A model generated the notes under the pieces. The model was not told the DNA's origin. It made no database searches and worked only from the letters and a program-made list of their open reading frames with translations. From the NCBI GenBank assembly GCA_012729315.1, contig JAAYDI010000032.1, positions 29,863 through 93,862 of the forward strand: a DNA stretch of 64,000 nt, written 5' to 3'. Numbering within the stretch: the first letter of the stretch is position 1; each line of letters starts with the position of its first letter. Source of the stretch: Planctomycetaceae bacterium (GTDB lineage: Bacteria; Planctomycetota; Planctomycetia; Pirellulales; Pirellulaceae). Both the position numbers and the translations under genes were made by a program. This document shows, piece by piece, positions 1-8,922 of the stretch.

Positions 1-1906
1 AATGCTCCTTGCGTTCCGTCAGAAGCAGCGGTGAACGACCATCTCGGAGTGCCTCCAGAACGTCGTCGCAGATCAGCCGATTGCGGTCTTCATCCGCTAT
101 CAGTTCCTGGTAGAGCGCGTGAAACTGCAATCGCCGATCCGGGTCCGCTTCAGTCAGCGGACGAAAGGACGTGGGACGAACATGGACGGCATGGGCGAAT
201 GGTCGCTCCTTTGCGGCCGTCTTTGCATCCGCTCGATATCGCACTGGGCCGCAATGCATGAAGATGATCGGGTGGTGTCCATCCTTGCGCGTGACTGTGG
301 CCGACAGTCCCATCACGTATTTGGCCTTCGCGCGCCGCGCCACCAGCTCAAAGCTCCGCGCCGCCAGGTGATGGCACTCGTCAACGATGACGTGGCCGTA
401 ATCCCCCACCAGATCCTGAACGATTCCCTTCCGTGCAAGACTCTGGATGACTGCCACGTCCAGATTGCTCGTCACACGCCGTTTGCCTCCGCCGATTTGT
501 CCGATCTCCTGCCTCGGCATTCCGAGAAACGACGACAACCGCTCAATCCACTGGTCGACCAGCTGCCGGCGGTGCACGAGCACCAGTGTATTGACCGCGC
601 GCTCGGCTATGAGCCACGCCGCCACGACCGTTTTGCCGAAGGCCGTCGTGGCCGACAACACACCTGTGTCATGCGCAAGCATACACCGGGCGGCGGCCAG
701 TTGCTCGGGGCGCAGATGGCCCTGAAATGTCGCCTGCAGCGGTGTACCGGCAAACCGCTGGTCACGCACATCCACCTCGACGTGTAATTCGCCGAGCAAC
801 GCTTGGATTTCTTCCCAGCACCCGCGTGGCAGGGCAATATGCCGGTCCAGTTCCTCGGCGCAGGCAATGATCCGTGGCTTGCCGTAGGTTGAGATCCGCA
901 TCGCCTGAGCTTTGTAGAACTCGGGGTTTTGGAACGCGGCGAGTCGCAGCAGCTGGTTACGCAACGTTGCGGGCAGTTCGTCTTTCGCGACGTAAATCTG
1001 ATCACCGAGTGTCAGCGTAACACACTTGGGCAATGGGTCGGCAATCGACACCCTAGCTGTGCGCGACGGCGACGCCTTCCAGGGCTCATCACCGGCATCG
1101 TCATCACGGACCTGTCGAACACCGACAATACGGCCACGTTGGCTGGCGTCGCGAACGATCCGCTCGACGGTCGTCGCCGCAACGCGCTGGACATGACTCA
1201 GGAATTCCCACTGGTCGATGTAGGGTTCCCACTGCATGTCAACGAAGACGCTGTGGCCACGTCTTCTCGGTTCATTTTGGAGCGGGAGCGCGATGAGGTT
1301 TCCGAATCCGCCCCGCGGCAGAGTATCCTGATTGGGAAACAGGCGATCGTACGACTCGAGTCCGATCTCCGGCCGGTGCTCCATCGTTTCCGTCAGAATA
1401 TGGGCACCCAATCGCCGTGCCAATGAGGCGGAAACAGGACCATCAAAGAAGATCCACACGTGTCCACCAGCGCCCGACCGAGAACGTTCCAAGGCGGCTG
1501 GCACACCGATTCTTCTGCAGGTGTTGAGCACGGCATGCGCATCTTCCTGCCAGGAGCATTTGTCGAAGTCCATCGCCAGCAAGAAGCACGTTTCATCCAA
1601 GAGCAACGGGTATACACCCATCACGAAATCCGCTCCACTCGCATCTCGTCCCACGAGATGCCAGCGGACCACGGCGTCGGTGATCGGCAGATACTGCTGG
1701 TACTGGCATGCCGAGCACTTCCCGCGTGGTTTTGGGCAGATTCCGCGCAGCCAGTCATTCCCACATGCGGGCGCATACCCGGATCTGCCCGACACGCGGC
1801 TCTCAAAACGCCTTGCATAGACATCCTCCCGGCCGCGAAACAGCAGGCGAAAGAGAGCGATCTTCGCTTCTGGCGGCGACCGGTCATTGACGGCGAGGTG
1901 GTCCAA
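1..1906 (-). CDS. TOTE conflict-system primase-helicase, partial (3' end outside window)
   Basis: The minus strand is open from about position 2075 down to position 1 with no stop, so the C-terminus lies outside the window. About 635 residues are visible. The N-terminal half is an archaeo-eukaryotic primase domain: it has the metal-binding DFD (D113, D115) and the conserved histidine in GGHVWIF (H149), followed by the phrases ETMEHRPEIGLESYDR and FPNQDTLPRGGFGNLIALPL. The second half is a superfamily 2 helicase with Walker A ATTAFGKT (K425), DECHH box (509-513) and motif III LSATVTRKDGHHP. This domain order and wording match the primase-helicase of TOTE conflict systems, which are proposed to be defence or conflict elements; the activity here is inferred. 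No ATG precedes the conserved region. I chose TTG at 1906 because AGGAAG lies six bases upstream. TATACT at 1949-1944 could be its -10 box. Partner genes would lie to the left and cannot be seen. Confidence 0.86.
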   Translation of the reverse strand, partial: MDHLAVNDRSPPEAKIALFRLLFRGREDVYARRFESRVSGRSGYAPACGNDWLRGICPKPRGKCSACQYQQYLPITDAVVRWHLVGRDASGADFVMGVYPLLLDETCFLLAMDFDKCSWQEDAHAVLNTCRRIGVPAALERSRSGAGGHVWIFFDGPVSASLARRLGAHILTETMEHRPEIGLESYDRLFPNQDTLPRGGFGNLIALPLQNEPRRRGHSVFVDMQWEPYIDQWEFLSHVQRVAATTVERIVRDASQRGRIVGVRQVRDDDAGDEPWKASPSRTARVSIADPLPKCVTLTLGDQIYVAKDELPATLRNQLLRLAAFQNPEFYKAQAMRISTYGKPRIIACAEELDRHIALPRGCWEEIQALLGELHVEVDVRDQRFAGTPLQATFQGHLRPEQLAAARCMLAHDTGVLSATTAFGKTVVAAWLIAERAVNTLVLVHRRQLVDQWIERLSSFLGMPRQEIGQIGGGKRRVTSNLDVAVIQSLARKGIVQDLVGDYGHVIVDECHHLAARSFELVARRAKAKYVMGLSATVTRKDGHHPIIFMHCGPVRYRADAKTAAKERPFAHAVHVRPTSFRPLTEADPDRRLQFHALYQELIADEDRNRLICDDVLEALRDGRSPLLLTERKEH

Positions 1907-2145
1907 CGGCGTCTTCCTGTGTGCAGCGCGGGATATTCGTTTAAGTATAATGTACTCCAGCGTTGCGTACGATTTCAGTAGATGCTGTCCGAGCCCGCCG
2001 CGAGCCACACATTGCCGGCCGGTCCCGCGAAAGCCCGGCCGCAGATATTTTCGGTCTCGGAGGCCGCCGGTTCAGCGCGGCGTCTTTGGCTCGACCGACA
2101 TGTTCTCGGGCACGTGTACCCACGGGTGGCGCCGCGAGCCGCGGC
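1907..2145. other. Non-coding gap between the TOTE gene and the damaged hydrolase
   Basis: I see no convincing gene here. It should contain the promoter of the leftward TOTE gene. A TATAAT also occurs on the plus strand at 1946-1951, but it has no matching -35 and no rightward gene. Confidence 0.5.
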
Positions 2146-2439
2146 TTACCCCGGGCTGTGATAGGGGCGCCGCGCTACGGCTCGAGACGACAGTTCGCGT
2201 GGCGCGCATAGGTCACGAAACGTGACTTCCATCGACACACGAACAAAACGCGATTGCTGCCACGATACCAGTTGCCTTTGCGCGCATGTGGCGTAAAAAA
2301 TGCAATTGGAGGGTGTACTTTCCAGGCGAAGGCTGCCGTTGACCGGATCGACGTAATGGAGCGTCTGCACCGGATCCCGGAAATCCGGGATGCACATGAT
2401 CGAACGCCCGGGGACCTTGTTGACGATCATGACCCACCG
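2146..2439 (-). pseudogene. Detached C-terminal piece of the hydrolase at 2427-3224
   Basis: Read on the minus strand from about 2439, one frame off the upstream gene, the sequence gives RWVMIVNKVPGRSIMCIPDF and then DPVQTLHYVDPVNGSLRLES. This resembles the beta-sandwich tail usually found at the end of glycan-hydrolase TIM barrels (a statement about remaining a valid own part, then a line ending in VNG-SLR). An ATG at 2430 overlaps the stop of the upstream gene, so a 94-residue product down to 2146 is possible, but the last part does not look like a protein domain. The best reading is that an internal deletion with a frameshift joined the catalytic domain to its own tail. It could instead be a short coupled gene of unknown function. 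Confidence 0.5.
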
Positions 2440-3224
2440 CGGAAGTTGCCCAGGTCCGGCGCCTGCAGGCAGTCGAGAGACTCGCTCATGAACTTATAGT
2501 AGGCGATCCCTCGCGCCCCGTAGACGAGGGACCCGAACACCTGCATCCGGATGTCCTCGTCGGTCGGTATCCGGTAATGCCAGTGTGCGGCCGTCAAGAT
2601 GATGTTGTGGAAAGGAAGGTCGTGTTTCCGAGCTGCGTCACGTACTTGAGCAAGGTTCGCCCAGAAGACGGGCCATTGTGAACCGCTCTCGAAGAGTACG
2701 TACCGGTCGTAGGAGAGGATCGGGGGGCGGCAGACCTGAATGAACTGTTCGAGGTACGAGTCGTAATCGGGCCCCTCCCCCGGGAGCAGATTAATGTAAG
2801 GCCACTTGCCCGGGGCCAGCCGGCGCAGTTCTGCCGCGACACGCCCCAGCGCTGGATACATGTCAGCACTCGGTTCGTCTTTGAGGTGATATCCCCAGAT
2901 GGCCGGATGATGGTTGAGGCGTTTGAGCAGCTCCGGAAGTGCGGCGACCGCCCGGTCGGCGTCAAACGCGGCGTCCCAGCGCTCACCCGCCAACGCGGGA
3001 ACGTACAGGATGGCTTTCATCCCGTGTTTCTGGCAGGCGTCCAGCATCTTCTCCGGCACGAAGGCGACGCTGTTGATGCCACACTCAGCCATTTTGGCCA
3101 GCGTCTCCTCATCGTCCACGTAGTCCCACGCCATCAGCGGGAAAAAGGGGGTATCGTCAGCCGTCACTACCGAAGCGGCTACGGCCGTCACCACCAGGAG
3201 CAACGACATCGTTCGACGCAACAT
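2427..3224 (-). CDS. Exported glycoside-hydrolase-like TIM barrel, C-terminally truncated
   Basis: 265 residues. The signal peptide is MLRRTMSLLLVVTAVAASVV followed by TADD. A TIM-barrel domain follows, with AWDYVDDEETLAKMAECGIN near the start and GYHLKDEPSADMYP, whose DEP glutamate is the likely acid/base residue, as in GH42- and GH35-like enzymes. I chose ATG 3224 over 3230 because AGGAGG touches 3230 but is six bases from 3224. The gene begins 10 bases after the stop of the GH99-like gene and is surely cotranscribed with it. The reading frame ends abruptly at NFRGGS, while the next frame continues with what looks like the missing tail, so the gene is probably damaged. Substrate unknown; the family assignment is approximate. 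Confidence 0.7.
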   Translation of the reverse strand: MLRRTMSLLLVVTAVAASVVTADDTPFFPLMAWDYVDDEETLAKMAECGINSVAFVPEKMLDACQKHGMKAILYVPALAGERWDAAFDADRAVAALPELLKRLNHHPAIWGYHLKDEPSADMYPALGRVAAELRRLAPGKWPYINLLPGEGPDYDSYLEQFIQVCRPPILSYDRYVLFESGSQWPVFWANLAQVRDAARKHDLPFHNIILTAAHWHYRIPTDEDIRMQVFGSLVYGARGIAYYKFMSESLDCLQAPDLGNFRGGS

Positions 3225-3234
3225 GCGCATCCTC

Positions 3235-5892
3235 CTAGTCGCTCGCAGTGCCTTGCCTTCCGGGGAGTGCGGACGCGTTGGCGCGGATATCGTCTCCCGA
3301 CAACACGCGCCGGTAAATCCGCACGTCGTCGAGCAGACCCTGGAAGAAAGAGCGATGATCCAGTTCGTAATTGCCGAGCACGAAGCGGCCATCGGTCGGC
3401 ACGAGCGCACCCGGGCGGGACATGGTGCCGCACTCTCGGCCGTCCATGTAGAGTCGCATCGTGGTGCCGTCGAAAGTCGCGGCCAGGTGCACCCAGCGTC
3501 CGGTTGGCAGGGGCTCCTCACCGCTGAGGTGATGGCTCCAGGCAGTCTGCGGGACTTGGAAACAGGGTTTGCCGCACAGCACTCCCAGCCGAAAACCGCT
3601 GGTGGTATTGTGAGAGAACACGCTGTTGACCAGCCACCGGTTGTCCTGCGCGGCGACGTCGGTCCAGACCCGGCACTCGAGGGTGAACTTCTGGAGTTCG
3701 CCCAGCAGCGGGCTGTTGGAGAGCAGCATGCTGCCGCCATCGCAGACCAGAGCACTACCATCCCAGCCCGCCGCGCGCCGCGCCTTTTCCAGCCAGCCGC
3801 CATGCCGGTGACCGGAGTAGTCGAGCACCATGGGGTCGTCCTCAGGCTCATCAAACGTCCACCATGCTACCAGTCCGTCCGGCGCGTCCACCCTGACGAC
3901 CCGTTTCGACAGGAGCTGTGCTCTCTGTTCGAGCGTCTCGAAATGAGTGCGGATCGCCGTGTCGTAAGGACCTCGATGAATGTCCTCCGGCAGCAGATCC
4001 AGATGTTCTTCCGGCGCGGTGGAGAAGACCTTGCGCACGGCATCGAGGTAGCCGAAGCCATACTCTCGATAGGGCGCGATATAGTGGCCTTCGCCCCACT
4101 CGTTCCAGTTGTCGAGCAGGAGCATCCGGCTGCCGAGTTGCTCCTGGGGCAAGGTACTCACGAACTCCCGGGCCTGCCGCAACAGAGTTTCGAATTGCGG
4201 TGGAGGGATCTTCCAGATGGTCCCCTCGTCGCGCCACCCGCTCCAGGCCTGGGACACCGTGACGACCTGCGGCAAGATATTGAGTTCCTGCGTCTTCCGG
4301 ATGTACTCCATCTGCGTCTGGATGGCCCGCTCCGGCGTCGGGTTGTCGTGCACGTACCAGCAATAGGCGAACGTGTAATCGAGCCCCAGGTTCTTCATGA
4401 GCTCGAGATGTGCCGGGTCGGTGCCACGGTATTCGCCCAGCAGATAGAGTCCGTCAAAACCCGACTCGCGGCACACTTGCCGCATCCGCGAGAACGCGTT
4501 GGCCACGTTCGCCACGCCACCCAGATCGTCGACAAGGTACTCCGGCCGATAGATGAACAGCACCGGCTTGTTATCCACTATCAGGTAGCTGGGGTGCTGG
4601 AAATAGTTCTCCATCCAATACGGCAGCAGGTTCGTGAACAGGTCTTGCTCGTCAGCCACGCCCGCTTTGCCACGCGCCTGGTTTTCCCACATGAGGGTGA
4701 ACTTCATCTTGTTTACGAAGCGTGATTTGAACAGGGCGTCATGGATCGCGCTGCCAAACCGCGTCTTCACCGCGCCACCCTGCTCGGTACGATACCAGCA
4801 GTACACGAAGAACGAGATGCCATGTTCGACGGCCCACTTGGTCTCCCAGTCAGCGACTTCCGGATTCTCTTGTGCGTAGAATCCGAGCGCGGGTGTGCGT
4901 TCCGGATGCTTGAGGACGTTGTGCCACATCTCCGGCTTGTCGGCTTCCCACAGCGGACAATGATGCGCGCCGATGAGCATGGACGTAGGAGCCGGCACCG
5001 GCTCAGGAATGTAGGAAGGCGACGATTGTTCCACGGGCGGCAGGAAGAGCATGCGCAGCGCCTGATGGGCGACGGAGCTTCCGTCGCTGGCCTTGAGTTC
5101 GAGGACCATGTCCGCGGTCATGGGCGCGGCGGCCTCCAGACTCCAAGTCAGCCGCGACCATCCGTCCGAGGATGAGATGCGAAGTGGCTTGGCCACGTTC
5201 GACTGCACGACGCGGACTCCGGCCGGCAGTGAGAGCGTGGCGCCGACTTCCACGTCTGCAGCGCCCAGGTTTTCCAGGTCCGCGGAAACCAGCGCCACAC
5301 GCCGCGCGCGGGCCAGCGGTTGGTCTGGCTGAAATCGGCGGATCGTCACCTGCGGCGTGGGAGTCTGGGACGCTGGCGCGAAACATGCGACGGACACGTT
5401 ATCCAATGCGGGTGTTGTGGCCTGGAGCGCCCGGAAACGAATGAAGATCGTGGTGCCGGCAGGCACCTGGCCCGCGACAAGACGCTGCGCGCGGCCGGCG
5501 GTGAGCTGGACGCGGCCGAGCGTTTCGCCGTCAGCATCCGATATTTCCGCGCTCAACTCGGCACCTTTGCCCCACTCGTCCGTGACGTCCATGGTGAGCA
5601 CCACATCGGCCGCCTGAGTGAGCGTGCCGACATTCTGTGTGAGAACACCCAGCTGGGACACATTGCAGGCTGGCTGCTTGCCATCGGCACCCGCGTGGAC
5701 CGCGTAACGCGGAGTCTTCGCTGATGACTGCCACCCCGCGGGAATGCCCTCGTACCATCCATGATCACCGAACGGCTTGAGTTCGCGCAGGTCGCTGAAG
5801 TCGCCGTTGATGACGCGCAGCGGCTCCTGCGCTTCCAGCGAACGTCCGCACAGAACGCATAACGATAACGAAAGGACAACGAGACTCTTCAT
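3235..5892 (-). CDS. Exported GH99-like (WbsX-type) hydrolase with C-terminal LamG domain
   Basis: 885 residues with a signal peptide (MKSLVVLSLSLCVLCGRSLEA). Residues about 25-170 form a beta-sandwich with a GDFSDL start and a DNVSV end, as in carbohydrate-binding modules; about 180-290 look Ig-like. Residues about 300-620 match the glycosyltransferase WbsX/GH99-like barrel: IGAHHCPLWEADKPEMW, FFVYCWYRTEQGG, MWENQARGK, LDNWNEWGEGHYIAPYREYG. The C-terminal 200 residues are a LamG/concanavalin-like fold (GLVAWWTFDEPEDDP, LYMDGRECG, GLLDDVRIYRRVLS). AAAGGTGG lies six bases before the ATG. The role is probably release or binding of mannose- or rhamnose-type glycans outside the cell; the substrate is not visible in the sequence. 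First gene of a two-gene leftward operon. Confidence 0.82.
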   Translation of the reverse strand: MKSLVVLSLSLCVLCGRSLEAQEPLRVINGDFSDLRELKPFGDHGWYEGIPAGWQSSAKTPRYAVHAGADGKQPACNVSQLGVLTQNVGTLTQAADVVLTMDVTDEWGKGAELSAEISDADGETLGRVQLTAGRAQRLVAGQVPAGTTIFIRFRALQATTPALDNVSVACFAPASQTPTPQVTIRRFQPDQPLARARRVALVSADLENLGAADVEVGATLSLPAGVRVVQSNVAKPLRISSSDGWSRLTWSLEAAAPMTADMVLELKASDGSSVAHQALRMLFLPPVEQSSPSYIPEPVPAPTSMLIGAHHCPLWEADKPEMWHNVLKHPERTPALGFYAQENPEVADWETKWAVEHGISFFVYCWYRTEQGGAVKTRFGSAIHDALFKSRFVNKMKFTLMWENQARGKAGVADEQDLFTNLLPYWMENYFQHPSYLIVDNKPVLFIYRPEYLVDDLGGVANVANAFSRMRQVCRESGFDGLYLLGEYRGTDPAHLELMKNLGLDYTFAYCWYVHDNPTPERAIQTQMEYIRKTQELNILPQVVTVSQAWSGWRDEGTIWKIPPPQFETLLRQAREFVSTLPQEQLGSRMLLLDNWNEWGEGHYIAPYREYGFGYLDAVRKVFSTAPEEHLDLLPEDIHRGPYDTAIRTHFETLEQRAQLLSKRVVRVDAPDGLVAWWTFDEPEDDPMVLDYSGHRHGGWLEKARRAAGWDGSALVCDGGSMLLSNSPLLGELQKFTLECRVWTDVAAQDNRWLVNSVFSHNTTSGFRLGVLCGKPCFQVPQTAWSHHLSGEEPLPTGRWVHLAATFDGTTMRLYMDGRECGTMSRPGALVPTDGRFVLGNYELDHRSFFQGLLDDVRIYRRVLSGDDIRANASALPGRQGTASD

Positions 5893-6225
5893 GTTGAACC
5901 ACCTTTCATCGGTAGAGTGGCTTCCCGTGCGACTTCACTACGACCAACAGGCCGGCGATCGTTGTACGGAACCTTCAGGTCTGCGACAGACAGCCGGCGG
6001 CAACCGCCGTGCCGTCCGCGCTGGCGATCATGGAGCAGTTCACGTCACGAGCCTATTGTAGCGGAACCGGCGGGCCGGTGTTTGCTCCCGCAGTTCCTGC
6101 GAATCTCGTGGCTTGTGGCTGCTGGCCCGGCTGACGTTCAGCCGGCCGTGCAGTAGTATGCAGGAATCTGACCGGGAAGCTGCCGGACTGGGCGGCAGCA
6201 CTTGAATAGAGGGTACAAACGCGCA
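5893..6225. other. Divergent intergenic region
   Basis: About 330 bases between the leftward GH99-like gene and the rightward URO-D gene. It holds the promoters of both. No gene or structured RNA was recognised apart from the promoter candidate listed separately. Confidence 0.6.
6131..6159 (+). promoter_or_regulatory. Candidate promoter for the URO-D/GTPase operon
   Basis: CTGACG (6131-6136) and TAGTAT (6154-6159) are separated by 17 bases and lie 67 bases before the ATG at 6226. Each box matches four of six sigma-70 consensus bases, so the assignment is tentative. Confidence 0.35.
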
Positions 6226-7854
6226 ATGAATGGCAAAGAGCGGCTGCAACGGACGCTCCGTTGTGAAGTGACAGATCGGGTTCCGTGGGTTCCTTTCGTC
6301 GGCTGCCACGGCGGCGCACTGCTCGGGATGACGGCCACGGATTATCTGCGTTGTGAAGCGAGTCTGGTACGCGGAGTGGAAGCCGCCATCGACCGCTATC
6401 ATCCGGACGGCATCCCCGTCGCTTTTGACCTGCAGTTAGAGGCCGAGGTATTGGGGTGCGAGTTATCCTGGGCGGACCAGACGCCCCCCGCGGTGCGCAG
6501 CCATCCGCTGAGCAACGGCGGCCGGCTGGAAGACCTGCGCGTGCCGACCCCGGCCTGTGGCCGCATCAAGACGGTGCTGGCGGCGGCGCGCCGTCTGACC
6601 CAGGCGCACGAGGACATCGCCTTCTATGGCCTGGTGACGGGACCGTTCACGCTCGCGCTGCACCTGCTGGGCACCGACATTTTCATGCAGATGTTCGACG
6701 CGCCTGACTACGTGGGGCGGGTCATGGCGTTCTGCCGCGACGTGGGGATCGCGATGAGTGGCTACTATCTGGACGCCGGCTGCTCGATCGTCGCCATGGT
6801 CGACCCGATGACCAGCCAGATTAGCGCCGACCAGTTCCGCGAGTTCGTCACCCCTTACGCGACGCCGATCTTCGCCGCGATCCGGCAACGTGGCGGGTTG
6901 AGTTCATTTTTTGTCTGCGGTCACGCCCAGCGGAATGTCGAAGCGATGTGCGACTGCCGGCCTGACAACGTCTCGGTCGATGAGAATATTCCGCTGAACT
7001 ATGTGCGCGACGTGTGCCTGCCTCAGGGGATCAGCTTTGGCGGCAATCTTCAGCTGACCAGCGTCCTGCTGCTGGGCAAGCCGATCGATGCTCAGCGTAA
7101 CGCGATCGACTGCCTGCAGACTGGTGGCGAGCGGGGGTATGTGCTGGCCCCCGGCTGCGACCTGCCCTACGACACGCCCCCGGAGAATCTGGAGGCGGTC
7201 GCGCAGATCGTCCTGGACCCGTACCAGCGCGACGTCGTCAAGGCGATCGCCGTCGCGCCGTCCGAGGCCGATCGACTCGACATGCGCGAGTACGGCCAGG
7301 CCGACAAGGTGATCGTCGACATCATCACGCTGGACTCCGAAGCGTGTGCTCCCTGCCAGTACATGGTCAATGCCGTGCAGAAGGTGGCTCCGGAATTCGA
7401 GGGGATCGTGGTGTGGCGGGAGCATAAGATCAGGCATCCCGAGTCGCTGGTGTTCATGACCTCGCTGATGGTGCGCAACGTACCGACGATCTGCATCGAC
7501 GGTAAGATCCGTTTCGTTTCGCGGATTCCGCCGCGCGATCAACTGGTGGCGGCCATCCAGGAGCGGATCAACGAGAAATTCCGGATGAAGATTGCCCGCC
7601 GCAAGGCGTCGCTTTACGTGCTGGGCGATGGCGGAGCGGAGTGCCAGGAGGTGCTGGAACGCTGCGAACGTGCCATTGCTGAACTCGGCGCAGACGCGCA
7701 CGTGAGCCTCGTCACCGATGCCGCCACCGTCGCTTCGTACGGCGTTGCCCCCGTGCAGACACCGGCTGTGGTCATGGCCCGCTACGTGCTCAAGTCCACG
7801 CGGCGGCCCCCCGAGGTGCCCATCATCAAGGAATGGCTCAAGGAAGTGGTTTGA
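6226..7854 (+). CDS. URO-D family protein fused to two thioredoxin-like domains
   Basis: 542 residues. Residues 1-345 are a uroporphyrinogen decarboxylase fold of the MtaA/CmuA methyltransferase branch, starting [24 protein letters not shown]. Those enzymes bind zinc through HxC and a later Cys. Here the counterparts are F229-V-C231 and C311 in [10 protein letters not shown], so the usual histidine is replaced by Phe. From about 365 comes a glutaredoxin/thioredoxin fold with CAPC (C374, C377) and the cis-proline stretch [10 protein letters not shown]. The last 80 residues resemble a second thioredoxin-like fold without CxxC ([19 protein letters not shown]). Haem synthesis is unlikely; corrinoid- or metal-dependent methyl transfer is more plausible. 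The COG0523 GTPase starts four bases after this stop. ATG 6226 fits the family start; an in-frame TTG at 6202 would add eight residues. Confidence 0.8.
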   Translation: MNGKERLQRTLRCEVTDRVPWVPFVGCHGGALLGMTATDYLRCEASLVRGVEAAIDRYHPDGIPVAFDLQLEAEVLGCELSWADQTPPAVRSHPLSNGGRLEDLRVPTPACGRIKTVLAAARRLTQAHEDIAFYGLVTGPFTLALHLLGTDIFMQMFDAPDYVGRVMAFCRDVGIAMSGYYLDAGCSIVAMVDPMTSQISADQFREFVTPYATPIFAAIRQRGGLSSFFVCGHAQRNVEAMCDCRPDNVSVDENIPLNYVRDVCLPQGISFGGNLQLTSVLLLGKPIDAQRNAIDCLQTGGERGYVLAPGCDLPYDTPPENLEAVAQIVLDPYQRDVVKAIAVAPSEADRLDMREYGQADKVIVDIITLDSEACAPCQYMVNAVQKVAPEFEGIVVWREHKIRHPESLVFMTSLMVRNVPTICIDGKIRFVSRIPPRDQLVAAIQERINEKFRMKIARRKASLYVLGDGGAECQEVLERCERAIAELGADAHVSLVTDAATVASYGVAPVQTPAVVMARYVLKSTRRPPEVPIIKEWLKEVV

Positions 7855-7858
7855 GACC

Positions 7859-8767
7859 ATGGCAATCCCTGTGACACTGCTGACCGGGTTTCTCGGGGCG
7901 GGCAAGACGACACTGCTCAACCACCTGCTGTCATTGCCGGAGTGGGGCGCTCGCCGCCCGGCACTGGTGATCAATGAGTTTGGTGCATTGGGGATCGACG
8001 GCCGGCTGGTGCGCGCGGGGGCGTGGCCGCAGTACGAAATCAACTCCGGCAGCGTGTTCTGTGTGTGCACTCAGGCCCAGGTCCTCACCGCCCTGTCGCA
8101 GATTGCCGGCCTGCGGCAGGCCGATTCTGTCCTGATCGAGGCGACCGGCGTAGCCGAGACCGGTGATCTGGAATCCTGTTTCGAGCAACCGGGGTTGGCG
8201 GGGCAGTTCGAAATACGCGCCAATGTCTGCCTGGTGGATGCCGCCAGTTTCACCAAGGTGGCGGCATATCTGCAGGCGGTCCGCAGTCAGGTGCTCGCCG
8301 CAGACGGCCTGGTGGTCAACAAGACGGATCTGGTGACGGAGCGGGAACTGGCGCGACTCCGCACGGTTCTGGCGGAGATGAATCCGCGAGCTCCCCAGTG
8401 TGTTGTGGTGCAAGGTGCTGTGCCCGGGGCGTTTCTCGACAGCCTGTCGCACTGCCGGGTCGACCAGCGGATCACCGCGGCGCCCGACGCCATCGTCGCC
8501 GCGACGATCCGCAGTGACGTGCCGTTGGATCGCGAACAGTTTACGCAGGCGATCAAGCGACTGGGGCCGCGACTGCTGCGTCTGAAGGGGAATATCGACT
8601 TCGGGGATGGGCCACGTTTCGTGGAACTCCAGGGCGACGACATCGTCGAAAGACCGCCCTGTCCCGGCCTCGGCTCCACCACGACGTTTGCGGTGATCGG
8701 CTGGACGACCAGCCGCGAGGAACTGATCGGAGCCTTCTCCGGCGATTCTCCGCCGGCGGCCGCCTGA
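7859..8767 (+). CDS. CobW/COG0523-family GTPase (metallochaperone-like)
   Basis: 302 residues. P-loop [15 protein letters not shown] at 9-23, switch region [12 protein letters not shown], guanine-specificity motif NKTD, and a C-terminal CobW_C-like domain ([26 protein letters not shown]). The metal-binding GCxCC motif of the family is present in reduced form as FCVC. COG0523 proteins deliver metals to, or activate, metal-dependent enzymes. The ATG lies four bases after the stop of the URO-D/thioredoxin gene, so the two are translationally linked and this GTPase probably services that protein. The partner metal, zinc or cobalt in a corrinoid, cannot be read from the sequence. Confidence 0.85.
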   Translation: MAIPVTLLTGFLGAGKTTLLNHLLSLPEWGARRPALVINEFGALGIDGRLVRAGAWPQYEINSGSVFCVCTQAQVLTALSQIAGLRQADSVLIEATGVAETGDLESCFEQPGLAGQFEIRANVCLVDAASFTKVAAYLQAVRSQVLAADGLVVNKTDLVTERELARLRTVLAEMNPRAPQCVVVQGAVPGAFLDSLSHCRVDQRITAAPDAIVAATIRSDVPLDREQFTQAIKRLGPRLLRLKGNIDFGDGPRFVELQGDDIVERPPCPGLGSTTTFAVIGWTTSREELIGAFSGDSPPAAA

Positions 8768-8922
8768 ACGCAGCGGGCAACGCCTGCCGCATGGCCCGCC
8801 CTGCAGATTCAGGCTAGAATTGCGGCGAGCGGGAACCAAGTGGGAACCAGCCAGGTGAGGCTGCGCGCAGCGGAGACGCGCGCCGTGTCTTGGTGAGCAT
8901 TGGCAGGGGCGAAAGGAACAAC

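Noticed and set aside
119..787. Rightward open frame of 222 codons
   Set aside because: It is antisense to the TOTE primase-helicase, whose motifs are all on the minus strand in another frame.
1946..1951. TATAAT as a rightward promoter
   Set aside because: No -35 lies 16-18 bases upstream and no rightward gene follows; the same bases can serve the leftward gene.
3223..4725. Rightward open frame of 500 codons
   Set aside because: It lies antisense to the GH99-like gene, which has a signal peptide, a Shine-Dalgarno and recognisable domains.
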